From assembly GCA_030849075.1 (NCBI GenBank), contig JASAOO010003527.1, positions 29,822 to 93,821 on the forward strand: a DNA stretch of 64,000 bases. Direction: 5' to 3'. The position numbers were made by a program, and so were the translations under genes. The notes beneath the pieces were generated by a model. That model saw only the letters and a program-made list of their open reading frames with translations. It was not told the DNA's origin and made no database searches. Positions 1 through 9,687 of the stretch are shown here, in pieces (positions within the stretch are counted from its first letter, which is position 1; the number at the start of each line of letters is the position of its first letter). This stretch comes from Zelonia costaricensis (taxonomy: Eukaryota; Euglenozoa; Kinetoplastea; Trypanosomatida; Trypanosomatidae).

Positions 1-979
1 TGCGTATACGAGATCCGAAAGGGTGTTTGCGCGACAAAAGCGAAATAGGAAAGCAAAGTCACGCACGTTCACAAGTAGGGAAGGGGAGAAAAGAGCGCAA
101 GCGATGGGAATGAAGAACGCGAGAGTGCGAGGTGGAAAGAAAAGGGCAGGGACGTGCAGCTGCGATGCGCGTGCGTCGGTGGCAGGAAGCCCGCGCGCGG
201 CCAGAGCGCATCCGTTGAGAAGTGGCGTCGCCAGTGGCAGTGCGCGCGGCATCCGCTGTGGCGCAAGAGGGGCAGTCACGTGTGCCAGTTAGTAAAAGCG
301 CCGGAAACGGACAAAGAAAAGGAGCAAACCACACAACACAAGACGCGGAGAACACAAGGGAGGCCGGGCAGGCACGTGAAGGACAACAGAAAGGAAGTAG
401 AGATGGGGAGGTGGGCCAGGCCACTGCCGCACGCCGTGAAAGCAAGCGGGGCGAGCCAAGGGCAAAGGAAGGACAGGTGCGGCAGTGTCGCGCAGTGCGA
501 GCGGAGGCCCACAGCTAACAAAGGGCACAACACTGGGCACGCTGCGTCTGCGCGGCGCACCCACGCGTGCGCCGTGACAAGATAGAAGAGCGAGGGAGGC
601 GAGAGGCCGCGAGCGGGCGTACTAAGGCAAAGTCCGGAAGAAAAAACAAAAAGCAGGAAGCGCTATAAAGAGAGCGAGGTCGTGATATCGAAGGAAGCAA
701 ACGGAAAGGGGGGAGGGGAGTGTGGACAGGGAACGCTGGGGGAGAGAGGGGGGCGGGTAGGAACGAACCACGATCTACTGCACAGGCACCCGCCCTTGTC
801 CTGGCGTGGTGCAGCGTGCGGATCGAGGGGGGGGGGCAGTCGCACGGCCCTCACAACACACACAACAGATAAAAGAAGGAAAAGGCGCCTGGTGGTGCGC
901 TACCGTGACGAAAGAGGGGAAGACGGAGAGTGGGTGCAACGCGCCGGCAGCGCAGGGTCGAACGCGACGGGAGCGTCGC
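1..979. other. Intergenic / 3'UTR region downstream of Dcp
   Basis: I see no credible gene here. On the minus strand this lies downstream of the Dcp stop codon, so it should hold the Dcp 3'UTR and, beyond it, spacer leading to the next gene of the unit outside the window. The plus strand is purine-rich (many GGAAG/GAAAG runs), as in the other spacers. The open frames present are Arg/Ser/Pro-rich, low-complexity and overlapping, which is typical of GC-rich non-coding DNA. Confidence 0.6.
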
Positions 980-3016
980 TTACGCGAGACCGCGGCTGCG
1001 CAGCAGCGGACCCGTGCCCGGCTTGCGACCGGCAAAGCTGAAGTACGCCTCGTTGAGGTCCATCGTGTTGCCGATGGACAGGATGCACTTGCGGAAGTGG
1101 TCGCCGTTGGCGCGGGTCATGCCGCCGTGCTCGAGGAACCACTCGAAGGCATCGCAGTCGAGCAGCTTCGCCCACGTGTAGGCGTAGAAGCCGGCCGAGT
1201 AGCCCCACTGGAAGGTATGCGCGAAGTAGGCGGTTAGGTAGCGTGGCGGGATGGCCAGCATGCCAAGCTGGAAGAACTCCATCGCATCCTTCTCCGTCTC
1301 CGGCATGGACTTGAAGTCGCTCTCGCTCGTGATCGAGTGCCAGTAGAGGTCCAGCGCCGACGCCTTCAGGTTCTCGAGCGTCGTGAAGGCGCCATCCGCC
1401 TTCTCCGCGGCGCGCATCTTCTCCAGGAGCTGCAGCGGCATCGCCTCCTTTGTCTCGAAGTGCAGTGCGTACTGCTGCAGCAGCTCGTCGTAGTGCGCCC
1501 ACTTTTCGTTCAGCTGCGACGGCAGCTCGACAAAATCGCGCGGCACGTTCGTGCACGACAGGGAGGCATACTTGGTGTTGCTCAGAATGCCGTGCAGGCC
1601 GTGGCCGAACTCGTGGAAAAGCGTGATGAGGTCGCGCTGGGAGAGCAGCGTCGGCTTGCCTTCGTCGGGCTTCTGCAGGTTCAGCACGTTGAAGACGACG
1701 GGCCGCAGCTGCAGCAGCGTGGACTGCGGCATGTAGGTCGTCATCCACGCGCCAGCCTTCTTGTTCGGGCGCTCGTACGGGTCAAGGTAGAAGAGCGCCA
1801 GCGACGTGTGGTCGGCATCGAAGACCTCATAGGTCAGCGTGTCCTGGTCGTACAAAGGTAGGTCCGTGCGCCGCTCCAGCGTCAGCCCGTACAGCTGCTG
1901 CGCCGCGAAGAAGAGCCCCTTCTCCAGCGTCGTGTGCAGCTCAAAGTACGGCTTCAGCTCGTCGGCGTCGAAGTTGAACTTCTGCTTGCGCAGGAGGTCC
2001 GCGTAGAAGTTCCAGTCCCACGGCGCAAGCTCCAGGTCCGCACCGAGGTCCTGCCGCAGCAACTCGCGCAGCTCCAGCGCTTCACGCTCGGCCGCCGCCA
2101 GTGTTGGGCCGGCGAGGTCGCGGAGAAGCTGCCCAGCGGAGGCGCGGTCGGCCATCTGGTCCTGCAGCTTCCAGTCCGCGAAGCTGTCCTTGCCGAGCAG
2201 CTTGGCTTTGCGCAGGCGCAGGCGCAGGATCTCCTCGATGGTGGTGCGGGTGTCGTTCTCGTCCTTGAGGCAGGCGCGGCTCGTGCTCGCCTCGTACAGG
2301 CGGCGGCGCGTCTCACGCTGCTTGAGGCAGGCGAACAGCGGCTGCTGTGTCGTGTTCAGCAGCTTCAGCGCAAACTTGCCGGGGTGGCCCAGCGTGTCCG
2401 CGAACCGACGCGCGGTCGTCAGCTGCGCCTCGCTCACACCCTCGAGCTCGTCCTGCGAGTCGAGCAGCAGCGCAGCCGTCGTGTTGGTGCCCAGCAGCTT
2501 CTTGCCGAACACCGCCTCGAGCGTCGCGAGACGTGCGTTGATCTCACGCAGTGTGCTCTTCTTCTCCTCCGACAGCGCCGCTCCGGCGATCGCGAACTTC
2601 TGAAACAGGACGTCGAGCAGGCGGCGGTCCTCCGCATCCGTCAGCAGGTTGCGCCCCGACAGCAGCGTCTGCAGCCGCTCGTACAGGGCGCTGTCGAGGA
2701 AGATGGCGTCGCGATGGGCCGCAAACTTGGGCGCGTATGCCTGCTCGAGCCCCTGCAGCTCCAGGCTGGTATTCGCCGAGCACAAGTTGAAGAACGTCCG
2801 GCTCGCACGCTCGAGCAGCTGGCCAGAGAGCTCCAGCGCCAGGGCGGTGTTCTCGAACGTCGGGGCCTCGGCGCACTCCTTGATAGCCTGCAGCTCCGCC
2901 AGCTGCTTCGCCATGCCAGCCTCGAAGGCGGGGGCGAAGTGCTCGGCGGTGAGTTTGTCGAACTCCGGCGCGTGGAACTGGAGCGGGCTCAGCTCCAGCA
3001 GCGGATTGTATGCCAT
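980..3016 (-). CDS. dcp: Peptidyl-dipeptidase Dcp (dipeptidyl carboxypeptidase), M3 metallopeptidase
   Basis: A 678-residue zinc metallopeptidase of family M3, which removes dipeptides from the C-termini of peptides; it is probably cytosolic as no signal peptide is seen. The zinc motif HEFGH is at residues 468-472 (H468, E469, H472). The third ligand is E497 in DFVELPS, close to the spacing in bacterial Dcp. The N-terminal helical region (about 1-250) and the catalytic region (about 390-678) both match, and the length equals that of bacterial Dcp (about 680). The frame stays open upstream, but the extra 184 residues run through homopolymers and low-complexity sequence, so the start is placed at MAYNPLLELS (ATG at 3016). 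Trypanosomatid Dcp is known to be closely related to bacterial enzymes, consistent with ancient transfer. The function is firm; the start is very likely. Confidence 0.95.
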   Translation of the reverse strand: MAYNPLLELSPLQFHAPEFDKLTAEHFAPAFEAGMAKQLAELQAIKECAEAPTFENTALALELSGQLLERASRTFFNLCSANTSLELQGLEQAYAPKFAAHRDAIFLDSALYERLQTLLSGRNLLTDAEDRRLLDVLFQKFAIAGAALSEEKKSTLREINARLATLEAVFGKKLLGTNTTAALLLDSQDELEGVSEAQLTTARRFADTLGHPGKFALKLLNTTQQPLFACLKQRETRRRLYEASTSRACLKDENDTRTTIEEILRLRLRKAKLLGKDSFADWKLQDQMADRASAGQLLRDLAGPTLAAAEREALELRELLRQDLGADLELAPWDWNFYADLLRKQKFNFDADELKPYFELHTTLEKGLFFAAQQLYGLTLERRTDLPLYDQDTLTYEVFDADHTSLALFYLDPYERPNKKAGAWMTTYMPQSTLLQLRPVVFNVLNLQKPDEGKPTLLSQRDLITLFHEFGHGLHGILSNTKYASLSCTNVPRDFVELPSQLNEKWAHYDELLQQYALHFETKEAMPLQLLEKMRAAEKADGAFTTLENLKASALDLYWHSITSESDFKSMPETEKDAMEFFQLGMLAIPPRYLTAYFAHTFQWGYSAGFYAYTWAKLLDCDAFEWFLEHGGMTRANGDHFRKCILSIGNTMDLNEAYFSFAGRKPGTGPLLRSRGLA

Positions 3017-4440
3017 TGTGGGTGGGGCGGGTGTCTTGAGGGGGGGGGGGGCGAGACGCAGGTGATCCGCAATGGGGACGCACAGACGGGCGAGGGAGAG
3101 AGAGGCGCGAGAGCCACGGACGGTTGACTGATCGACAAGCGGCGGAAGACGCGCAGGGGGGGGAGGGTGAGAACCCTCGGAGCAAGTAGAGCAAAGATGG
3201 GGAGGGGAGGTGGTGGGGTATCCTGCTGAGGGGTGGGGGGTGGGTGGATAGCACGTTATAGCGTTTTCGTATTCTGCGTACGTGCGCGGGGGGATGGCGA
3301 GTTGGAATGCCGAAACAACAAAAAAAAGGATGTGTGTGTGTGTGTGTTCGAAGAGCGACAAGGCGGTGAAGGAGAAGAGACGCGCAACAACAAAAAAGGA
3401 GGGCAGCGAAGGGCATCGAAAGTGAAAGAGCATGCAGAGCAGCAGAGGGCGAAACCGTCGCACGCGGGTCGGAGGACGTGGGCAAGGCAGGCGGGGGGCA
3501 CAGCCACACGCACTCACCGGCGAGTATTTGTTGCCGTCAATTTCACGCGCGTCAGTGTAGTATAGCACGGGAAATCCTCTCGAGGAAGACCCGCAGCGGA
3601 AAGATAAGAAGACGCGCCGCGGAGCACCCCGCTATGTAGCGAAATGACCAACGCCGCCGCAGAGGCGTCTGCCTGTGAGGCGAGCGCACACTATCGCGGT
3701 GCACAAAGCCAAAGCGCAGTGCATCAGTGAGACTGATCGTGGGGGAGACGATGGGAAATGAGGCGTTTCCTTTTTGTCTTCAGTCGTCCTGCGTATACGA
3801 GAGCTGAGCCCCAGCACCATAGTCGCGATGGGCAATTCGCTTTCATTTTTCTTCGCATGGCGCAGCTGCTAAAGCCTGCATGGGGAAAGAAGGAACGCGA
3901 CGGGAAGGCGAGAAAGGGCATTGCAATCGGAGCAGTACGCGGTGTAGTGCAGCGTCGCAGTGCTGGGCGTCGTACAGGCGGTGCGTGCATCGGCGAGGCA
4001 ATTGAAGGAGCCGGTACACACACACACACAACCACACACACACACACACACACACAGACACACACATACACACGCGCTGCCGCATCAGACACGCGCCTGG
4101 GCCGCGTACGCGTCGTAATCGATGGCAACCGTGCGAGGACGGGAAGGAAGGTGTCAAGCGAGGCGCGACGCACAGTACACGAGAGAAGTGTAGGGAAACG
4201 AAGACACAGACACGTGCACACAACAACACAAAAGGACGTCGTCTACATGAATCCCGCGCCGCGGGCACCGCCGTGGACGCGCCCCGTTCACGACAAGCGG
4301 GGGAACGACAAGAGAGAGGGGATCCAGGTATTCCGTTTTCTACAGAAAAGAGGAGAGCTGTTCAGCAGCAAAAAAAGGGACAAAAACAAAGACTTGTTTA
4401 CATGTGATGACACCCGTGCCACGCCGCGTGCAATTGCCTT
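3017..4440. other. Spacer upstream of Dcp with CA/GT repeats
   Basis: I see no gene in this 1.4-kb spacer between Dcp and the gene at 4441-5532. It contains a GT run near 3330-3347, an A8 (T8 on the minus strand) at 3320-3327 and a long CA tract at 4016-4074. A C-rich tract at about 3039-3051 (minus strand) is followed by AAG at 3035-3037, so a spliced-leader acceptor could lie only about 18 nt from the Dcp ATG. Others further upstream are possible. Confidence 0.5.
4016..4074. repeat. CA dinucleotide microsatellite
   Basis: An imperfect (CA)n tract of about 59 bp with single interruptions (ACCACA, AGACA, ATACA). It lies in the spacer upstream of Dcp. No coding frame of quality crosses it. 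Confidence 0.95.
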
Positions 4441-5532
4441 TCAAAAGTAGTTCTTACCCTGCGCGTCGTCGCGCAGGTTCATGCTGCGCTCTCGCTCCAG
4501 TGTTCCCTTGAAGGTTTGCCGCAGCATGCGCCCCTCCACTGTCTGGTTGATACACTCAACCTTTTTGGGCTGCAGCGGCGGCGGTGCGCGCGCCTTCTTG
4601 CCGCCGCGGTGACGGGCAGCGAGGTTGGCGCCGATGACGGCGACGTCGACGCCGCTGCCGTGCTCGGCCATCGTCATCGTCGCCTTGGCAAACCGCCGGC
4701 GTGCGTCTTCGCCGTGGTTGATACGGGCAACGTTGCACGGGGCCATCGGCACGTGGCCGACGTAGCTGACCGCCGTGTCAGGCAGATACTTGGGCGTGCC
4801 GCGGAAAAGCTCGTTCGAGGTGCTCATATGGGTGATTGCCTTGCTCTGCACCTTCAGCTCTTGCGAGAGCGACTTGTCCGGCAGGCGGGCGAGCGGCGCT
4901 ACATCGTAGCTGATCTGCTCCTCGGTGTTCGGCTTCAGCTGCGTGCACTCGACCAGGTCGAGATAGTTGCTCGTGGCCCCGTAGCGCTCCTGGGCTAGCG
5001 CGGGCGGCATCTGGCGAACCTCCATCGGCTCGTACGTCGGAATCGGTGGGCGCATACTGGCATCCTCGGCGCGCTTCGTGCGAATGTCGAGCGTCCGCTG
5101 CAGCCGCCCCACAAGCCCACCGCGACGGTCGTCGTCCTCGCGCTCAATCTTGCGCGCCGACGCGTAAAAATCGTGCGGCCGCACCACCTGAATGTTCTCG
5201 GCCGCGGCGTGCGACGTCGACTCCCACGCCGAGGATGGATGGCGGTCAAGGACATATGTCTGGCCGCCTACACCCTGGCCGCGGCCGCTGCCGTCGGCCT
5301 TGGCCGCGACACGGGCGCCATCAGCGTTGCGCCCGCCTTGCGCCGCCGCCTGCCCACCACGCGCCGGGGAAGAGGCATCAGCGGGCGGGGCGGTGTAGGC
5401 GTCGTCGTACGTGGTTTCTACGGTCCGGTGCAGCGCGTAACTCGGCGCCGGCGCCTCCTCCCGCCTCCTCGGCAAGCGGGAAGCGAGGCTGGCGCGCGCG
5501 TTCACGGCGGTCTTGTGCGACACCAAAGACAT
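4441..5532 (-). CDS. Conserved hypothetical protein, possible axonemal microtubule-associated protein
   Basis: A 363-residue basic, largely disordered protein without membrane segments or signal peptide. It opens MSLVSHKTAV and ends DAQGKNYF. The first 110 residues are Ala/Gly-rich linker; the more ordered part runs from about 110 to 360. Residues 251-262 read LPDTAVS followed by YVGHVP. This resembles the Pro-Gly-Tyr-x-Gly-His-[IV]-Pro signature of ciliary microtubule inner proteins of the FAM166/CIMIP2 type. That match is short and only suggestive. The following stretch (ARINHGEDARRRFA) would fit a helix lying on a protofilament. ATG at 5532 is the first in frame. I consider the gene real from its sustained non-repetitive frame; the role is inference. 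Confidence 0.7.
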   Translation of the reverse strand: MSLVSHKTAVNARASLASRLPRRREEAPAPSYALHRTVETTYDDAYTAPPADASSPARGGQAAAQGGRNADGARVAAKADGSGRGQGVGGQTYVLDRHPSSAWESTSHAAAENIQVVRPHDFYASARKIEREDDDRRGGLVGRLQRTLDIRTKRAEDASMRPPIPTYEPMEVRQMPPALAQERYGATSNYLDLVECTQLKPNTEEQISYDVAPLARLPDKSLSQELKVQSKAITHMSTSNELFRGTPKYLPDTAVSYVGHVPMAPCNVARINHGEDARRRFAKATMTMAEHGSGVDVAVIGANLAARHRGGKKARAPPPLQPKKVECINQTVEGRMLRQTFKGTLERERSMNLRDDAQGKNYF

Positions 5533-6230
5533 TGTTCAAACAACGCGCAGCGTGCAAGCGAGTCACTCCTCCTCGGTGGCCACAGGTGAATCCAGCTGGA
5601 TAGACGGGCGTGAGAGAGTGGAGAAGGGAGTGACGACCTGGGGGGAGGGGGCGCAAAGAGAAAAACAAAAAGGCTCAGCAACGGTGTCGGTTGCCCGCTG
5701 TGCTGGCTAGATCTTCAGCGGCGACCAGAAATGACGGAAGGGGAGGGACGCACGTGCGTGGGGCGTGTTGATTGGTCAAAGTCGGAGGTGGGAAATGGAG
5801 CAGGAAGGAGCTCTGGCGACGTGTTCGGCGGATTCCACCACCCACTGCGAGGCGCTTGTGAAACTTGCAGGTGTTTGCGGCAGTGACACGTGGACATTGA
5901 CATGTACGCATGTGGCTCTGGGTGTGGTGCTGTGGCACTGCTGTGCGTTGGGTTCTTCCTATTCTTTTATGTAGTTCGTTTGCGGCGCCGATAAAACCGT
6001 TGCTCAGCTGTGCATGAGAACACCGTCAGCTCGAGCGGCGACACTCACGAAGTGAAGCGCAGCCGAGTCGTGCTCTGCCGCGTGGGTCTACTGTAACGCA
6101 ATCTAATGGCATTGCACACCACACACAGCCGGGGCACGAGCCCAGATTGAAAGGAGACTAGCCGGGGGCAGGCGTGATGATGGTGGCGGGGGTGGGGAGG
6201 CACAACCGTCCGTCGCTGTCTCACAGCATG
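5533..6230. other. Spacer, no gene seen
   Basis: About 0.7 kb between two minus-strand genes. It is less GC-rich than its surroundings around 5900-6120. Nothing tRNA-like and no protein frame with plausible composition is seen. It should hold the 3'UTR of the gene at 6231-7103 and the 5'UTR of the gene at 4441-5532. Confidence 0.5.
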
Positions 6231-7103
6231 TCAAAACTCAGACCGGCGACCACCCCGCAGGTCTTGCAGCGCTCGCTGCAGCGTCTGCCGCTCCTGCGAA
6301 ACCCGCTCTACGCCGGCCGGCGCCGACTGGTCACAGAGGCGCAAAGGCCAGAGGCGAGGTGACCTGGCCGCGACAGAGGCGCAGTCCGCGGGAGACGTGT
6401 AAGCGGCGCTGCACGCGGTTGGTGACGCCTGCCGCTTCGCCTGCAGCGCCGCAAGCACCTCGTCGTGCCCGTCATCAAAAAAAACGTCCGCGATGACGTC
6501 GCGCATGGTGTGGCCGTAGAGGTGCACGAGCTCCGCCTGATACTCGGCCAGCCGCTGCATGCGCTTGTACCCCCGCTGCTGGTCCAGCTCACAACGGAGG
6601 GACGCTTGCGTTTCGCGGTACTCGGCTGCGAGGCGACGCTCCTGCAGTGCGTAGAAGAGGCTCTGCGCCTCCCTCGCCCGCTTCAGCACGTCATCGACGC
6701 CGCCTTTGCCGCGCGGCAGCAGCTGGCCCCGTGGCGGAGTGCGACTGCGGACCTGCGCCTCCTCCTCCACGCGTGGTCCAGACGAGGTACTCTGAAGCGG
6801 CAGTACCGCGGCGTGAGTGGTGGGCGTGGTGGTGGGCGCGATGGCGCGCGCGATGGCGGGAGCGACGGCATCGCGGAGGCGGGGCAGCGGCGGGCCTTCA
6901 ACAGGCCGCCAGACGAGACACGCGCCGAAGCGTGCGTCGTGCACCACGTGGTTTGCCGCTTCGGCGGAGGGCCTCGCCCGACCACCGGTGTCCACGGGCG
7001 GTGCTCTTCTCTCCGCAACCTCGTCGTGCACGTGCCACACATCAAAACGCACGCTGGCACGGTCTGGCGGCGTCGCAGTGCGCTCGCGCGAGTCTCTTCG
7101 CAT
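6231..7103 (-). CDS. Hypothetical coiled-coil protein
   Basis: A predicted 290-residue protein that I do not recognise. Residues 1-130 are Arg/Pro/Ala-rich and probably disordered. Residues 135-225 form a continuous charged helical stretch (DDVLKRAREAQSLFYALQER, then AEYRETQASLRCEL onward), likely coiled coil. The tail is short and ends LRGGRRSEF. The frame remains open for 125 codons upstream (to 7478). That extension crosses a T9 tract at 7142-7150 and has spacer-like composition, so the start is set at MRRDSRERTA (ATG at 7103). The first AG after that T tract abuts this ATG directly; if it is the acceptor, the mRNA would have no native 5'UTR. The gene is probable; the start is moderately sure. 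Confidence 0.6.
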   Translation of the reverse strand: MRRDSRERTATPPDRASVRFDVWHVHDEVAERRAPPVDTGGRARPSAEAANHVVHDARFGACLVWRPVEGPPLPRLRDAVAPAIARAIAPTTTPTTHAAVLPLQSTSSGPRVEEEAQVRSRTPPRGQLLPRGKGGVDDVLKRAREAQSLFYALQERRLAAEYRETQASLRCELDQQRGYKRMQRLAEYQAELVHLYGHTMRDVIADVFFDDGHDEVLAALQAKRQASPTACSAAYTSPADCASVAARSPRLWPLRLCDQSAPAGVERVSQERQTLQRALQDLRGGRRSEF

Positions 7104-7152
7104 CTTGCAGCGACACCCCCCCCCCAGAGATGCAGTGTGAGAAAAAAAAAGT
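7104..7152 (-). promoter_or_regulatory. Candidate spliced-leader acceptor abutting the 7103 start codon
   Basis: Reading the minus strand, a T9 tract (7142-7150) is followed by pyrimidine-rich and G10-containing sequence with no AG until the AAG at 7104-7106, which directly precedes the ATG at 7103. Under the usual first-AG rule the leader would join the start codon with no intervening nucleotides. Confidence 0.4.
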
Positions 7153-7813
7153 GTGAAGTTGGCCGTGCTGCGTGGCGGGTGTGGAAAGCAGACGCTTGTG
7201 TGGCGACAAATCTGCATATGGAAGCGCACGAGGCAAGGCAGATCACGCGCGCGCTCGAGACAAGAGAAGCCGTGCAGCCGCAGCTTCGTCTCCGTCGGCT
7301 TCTCCGCTGCGGCCGCGGGAACATGGAAGAAGAAGAGGAATCGATGACCAGGACAATCAGAACGGTGGGACACTCCCGAGTGGCAAAGCCTCTGTTCGAG
7401 GCCCAACCACCGTGGACACCGTAGCACCATCGCCGCCAGCAGCGATCTGCGGGCGTCGTTGGCGGTGGCCCAACGCACGAAGTGAGTGGTTGCACGTGCG
7501 CGAACCGTTGAGGGACACAGTGCGTAAGCTCAACCGGTTTCGCGTGATGCCGAGTGGGAGAAAAAAAAAAGTAAAAGAGGCGGAGGCTCGACGTTGTCAC
7601 AGCAGATACTTCCTTGTCTATTCTCCTTTTTGTTGTTGTTTGGCGCGCCGCGTTTCGGCCATTTCTTGTGCGCGACGCGGATCGAGCCTGCCGCGCTTCA
7701 TCTTCCATCCCCGCCCCCCTCCCTCCCCGCACCCCTCTCTCCTCTCCTCGACGGTCGACGGAAGGCGCCAAAGCTCTTCCGAAACGCAAGGCTGAAATGA
7801 GCGGCGGCGGGCC
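7153..7813. other. Spacer between the coiled-coil gene and the CEP19-like gene
   Basis: No separate gene is called here. A second polypyrimidine tract on the minus strand (A10 on the plus strand at 7561-7570) offers an alternative acceptor for a longer form of the coiled-coil protein starting at 7478. The rest should be the 3'UTR of the CEP19-like gene. Confidence 0.45.
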
Positions 7814-8920
7814 TCAATCGGAGTCATCGTCCCACTCACTCTTCTGTGCCGGCGCCGTCACCTCAACTCGCCTGTCGTACACGTAACCGGGGTCGCCAGG
7901 CTTGATGACGTTGGCTTTGAAGCGCTCGTTCATGACCTCCTTGAACTCTTGCAGCGTCACCTCGTCAGCGTCGTTCAGGTCGACATTGTCCAGCGCCGCG
8001 TCCGGGTCGCGGTAGAGCAGGCCAAGGTCCGCCTTCTGCGGCTGGCTGCTGCGCGGCAAGGGTGCCTGGGGCAGCGTGGCGGACGTCGGCGTGGGCGGCA
8101 GTGGGCCGGCGTCGGGTTCAGCGGCGGCGCTCTCCACCGGCGCTGCCGCAGCGGGAGGCGAATAGGAAGGGGCGCGGGCGATGAGGCGCTGGCAGCGGAT
8201 GAGCAGCGCCTGAAACTGCGATTCGGACAGCAGCGCCGCGTGTGTCGTGGCCAGGCGACGTGCAAGCTGCGCCGTGGGCATGTCAGGGCGGAGGTGGGCC
8301 CGCAAGTTGATGCACCGCACACGCGCCGTCGCGGCCGGCCACTCGTACTCGATCAGCAGCGCCGGTGGGGTGCCGCGGATGCCTGTGCGGGTGACGCGTG
8401 CAAGCGAGCGCTCGCCGCGGCACCACCACTGGCGCGGGATGAGTACCTTGAGCATGAGGTCCTCGATGACGTCTCGCACAAGGTCGTCAGCAGACACCTC
8501 GTGCCGACCGATTTCGTGGAATTCGAGCCCGCGCTTGTGAATGAGAAAGTCTATGCAGTCGGACGGCACGAGACACGGCAGCACGGCGGCGCTGGTGCGC
8601 AGCGCATCGGCGTACTCGCTGACGTTGCAGCCGTCGGGGTAAAGGCTGGACACCATCTCCGTGGCATCGGCCACATCGCGTTCGTGGGCTGTGCGCAGGT
8701 CGCGGAGAAGAGCAGCGTACCGGCTACACATCTCCGCGTACCACGGGCTTCCCACCACGTCTGGTGCTGTCTGCGGCGCCGGCGTACCGGGCCCCATGTG
8801 CCACTCCGCGGAGGTCCTCAGCGCCAGCTCCTGCGCCGCTCGGGCTGGGCTGCGGCGGTACTTGTGGAAGAGGTGGTACACCAGTGCCCAGAGGTCAGCA
8901 CCGAGGTCATCGACGGCCAT
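7814..8920 (-). CDS. CEP19-like centrosomal/basal-body protein with N-terminal extension
   Basis: A 368-residue protein. Its second half carries the two conserved blocks of CEP19, a centriole/basal-body protein that in animals and algae recruits RABL2 and FOP (FGFR1OP) for ciliary entry of IFT. Block 1 (about 184-245) begins TPPALLIEYEW and matches the N-terminal PPAIILIYE region of CEP19. Block 2 (about 308-368) runs DAALDNVDLNDADE, later PGYVYDRRVEV, and ends in an acidic SEWDDDSD. This mirrors CEP19's Leu/Asp segment, Phe-Val-Tyr-Asp segment and acidic C-terminus. The blocks are separated by a Pro/Ala-rich linker (about 250-300). The 180-residue N-terminal region is helical and not part of animal CEP19. 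The start MAVDDLGADL (ATG at 8920) is chosen because the upstream 33 codons look non-coding. The assignment was made by eye and is good but not proven. Confidence 0.72.
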   Translation of the reverse strand: MAVDDLGADLWALVYHLFHKYRRSPARAAQELALRTSAEWHMGPGTPAPQTAPDVVGSPWYAEMCSRYAALLRDLRTAHERDVADATEMVSSLYPDGCNVSEYADALRTSAAVLPCLVPSDCIDFLIHKRGLEFHEIGRHEVSADDLVRDVIEDLMLKVLIPRQWWCRGERSLARVTRTGIRGTPPALLIEYEWPAATARVRCINLRAHLRPDMPTAQLARRLATTHAALLSESQFQALLIRCQRLIARAPSYSPPAAAAPVESAAAEPDAGPLPPTPTSATLPQAPLPRSSQPQKADLGLLYRDPDAALDNVDLNDADEVTLQEFKEVMNERFKANVIKPGDPGYVYDRRVEVTAPAQKSEWDDDSD

Positions 8921-9687
8921 GAACCTCGAACGCGTGTCGCGTCGACCTATCAGGACTCGTAGAACAGGGCAGAGATGAGGGAGCCCACACCCTCGCGGGA
9001 TGCTGCTCTGGATGTGCAAGAGTGTCTATGAAACCGCAAAACAAAAATGTACTCGGATGAGACGCGAGGGCAAGCAGAGGCCAGCTCGATCCTGTCTACC
9101 GCCACGGCTGTGCTGCCGTTCCTTTCTGCTGCGTCGCAAAGCCAGGCGCCACCGGTGCCGACCTCCAAGTTGCACGTCCTTGGCGATGAAGCGCGGCGTG
9201 CAGCAGTCCGCGGAGGACGAAGGGAGCGGGGTGGAAGGGGTGGAAAAGGGGGGGGGAGTGGTAGCGGGGTGGGTCCATCAGAAGGACAGACGCACTGCGT
9301 GCAAACGGGATTCCACAGCGCACACGATGCAGGCGCCACCAGCGGTAGAGGAAGCTCCGTGCCCTCAATGACAGAACGCGCGGCTTCGCAACTCTTCTGC
9401 GTGTTTCATTTTTTTTTTTTCAGTCAAGCGGTTTAGATCAAGGTTTCCGTCGCGGAGGCGCAGTTGAAGGTCGCGGCGGTGTTGCACAACGAGCGGTTCA
9501 ATATCAACTCGCAAGGTGCGACGCAAGCACACAGTCCACCCGACACACACACAGACACAAAGCCCACGCCGCGGAGCTGCACATGCGATTCCGCAAGCCC
9601 TTGCGTAGGACGGACTCGACGCGGCGGCACGCCCCACAAGAGATCTGTGTGCTGGCCGTGGCCTCTGCGCGCCGGGCCACTTTCACC
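8921..9687. other. Spacer, no gene seen
   Basis: About 0.77 kb. On the plus strand a T12 run followed by CAG (9409-9423) looks like a trans-splice acceptor in the antisense direction, but no plausible plus-strand gene follows. No strong polypyrimidine tract is visible on the minus strand just upstream of the CEP19-like start. Confidence 0.5.

Noticed and set aside
9409..9423. Plus-strand T12-CAG resembling a trans-splice acceptor
   Set aside because: The frames that follow are antisense to PRP31 or low-complexity; no gene to serve.
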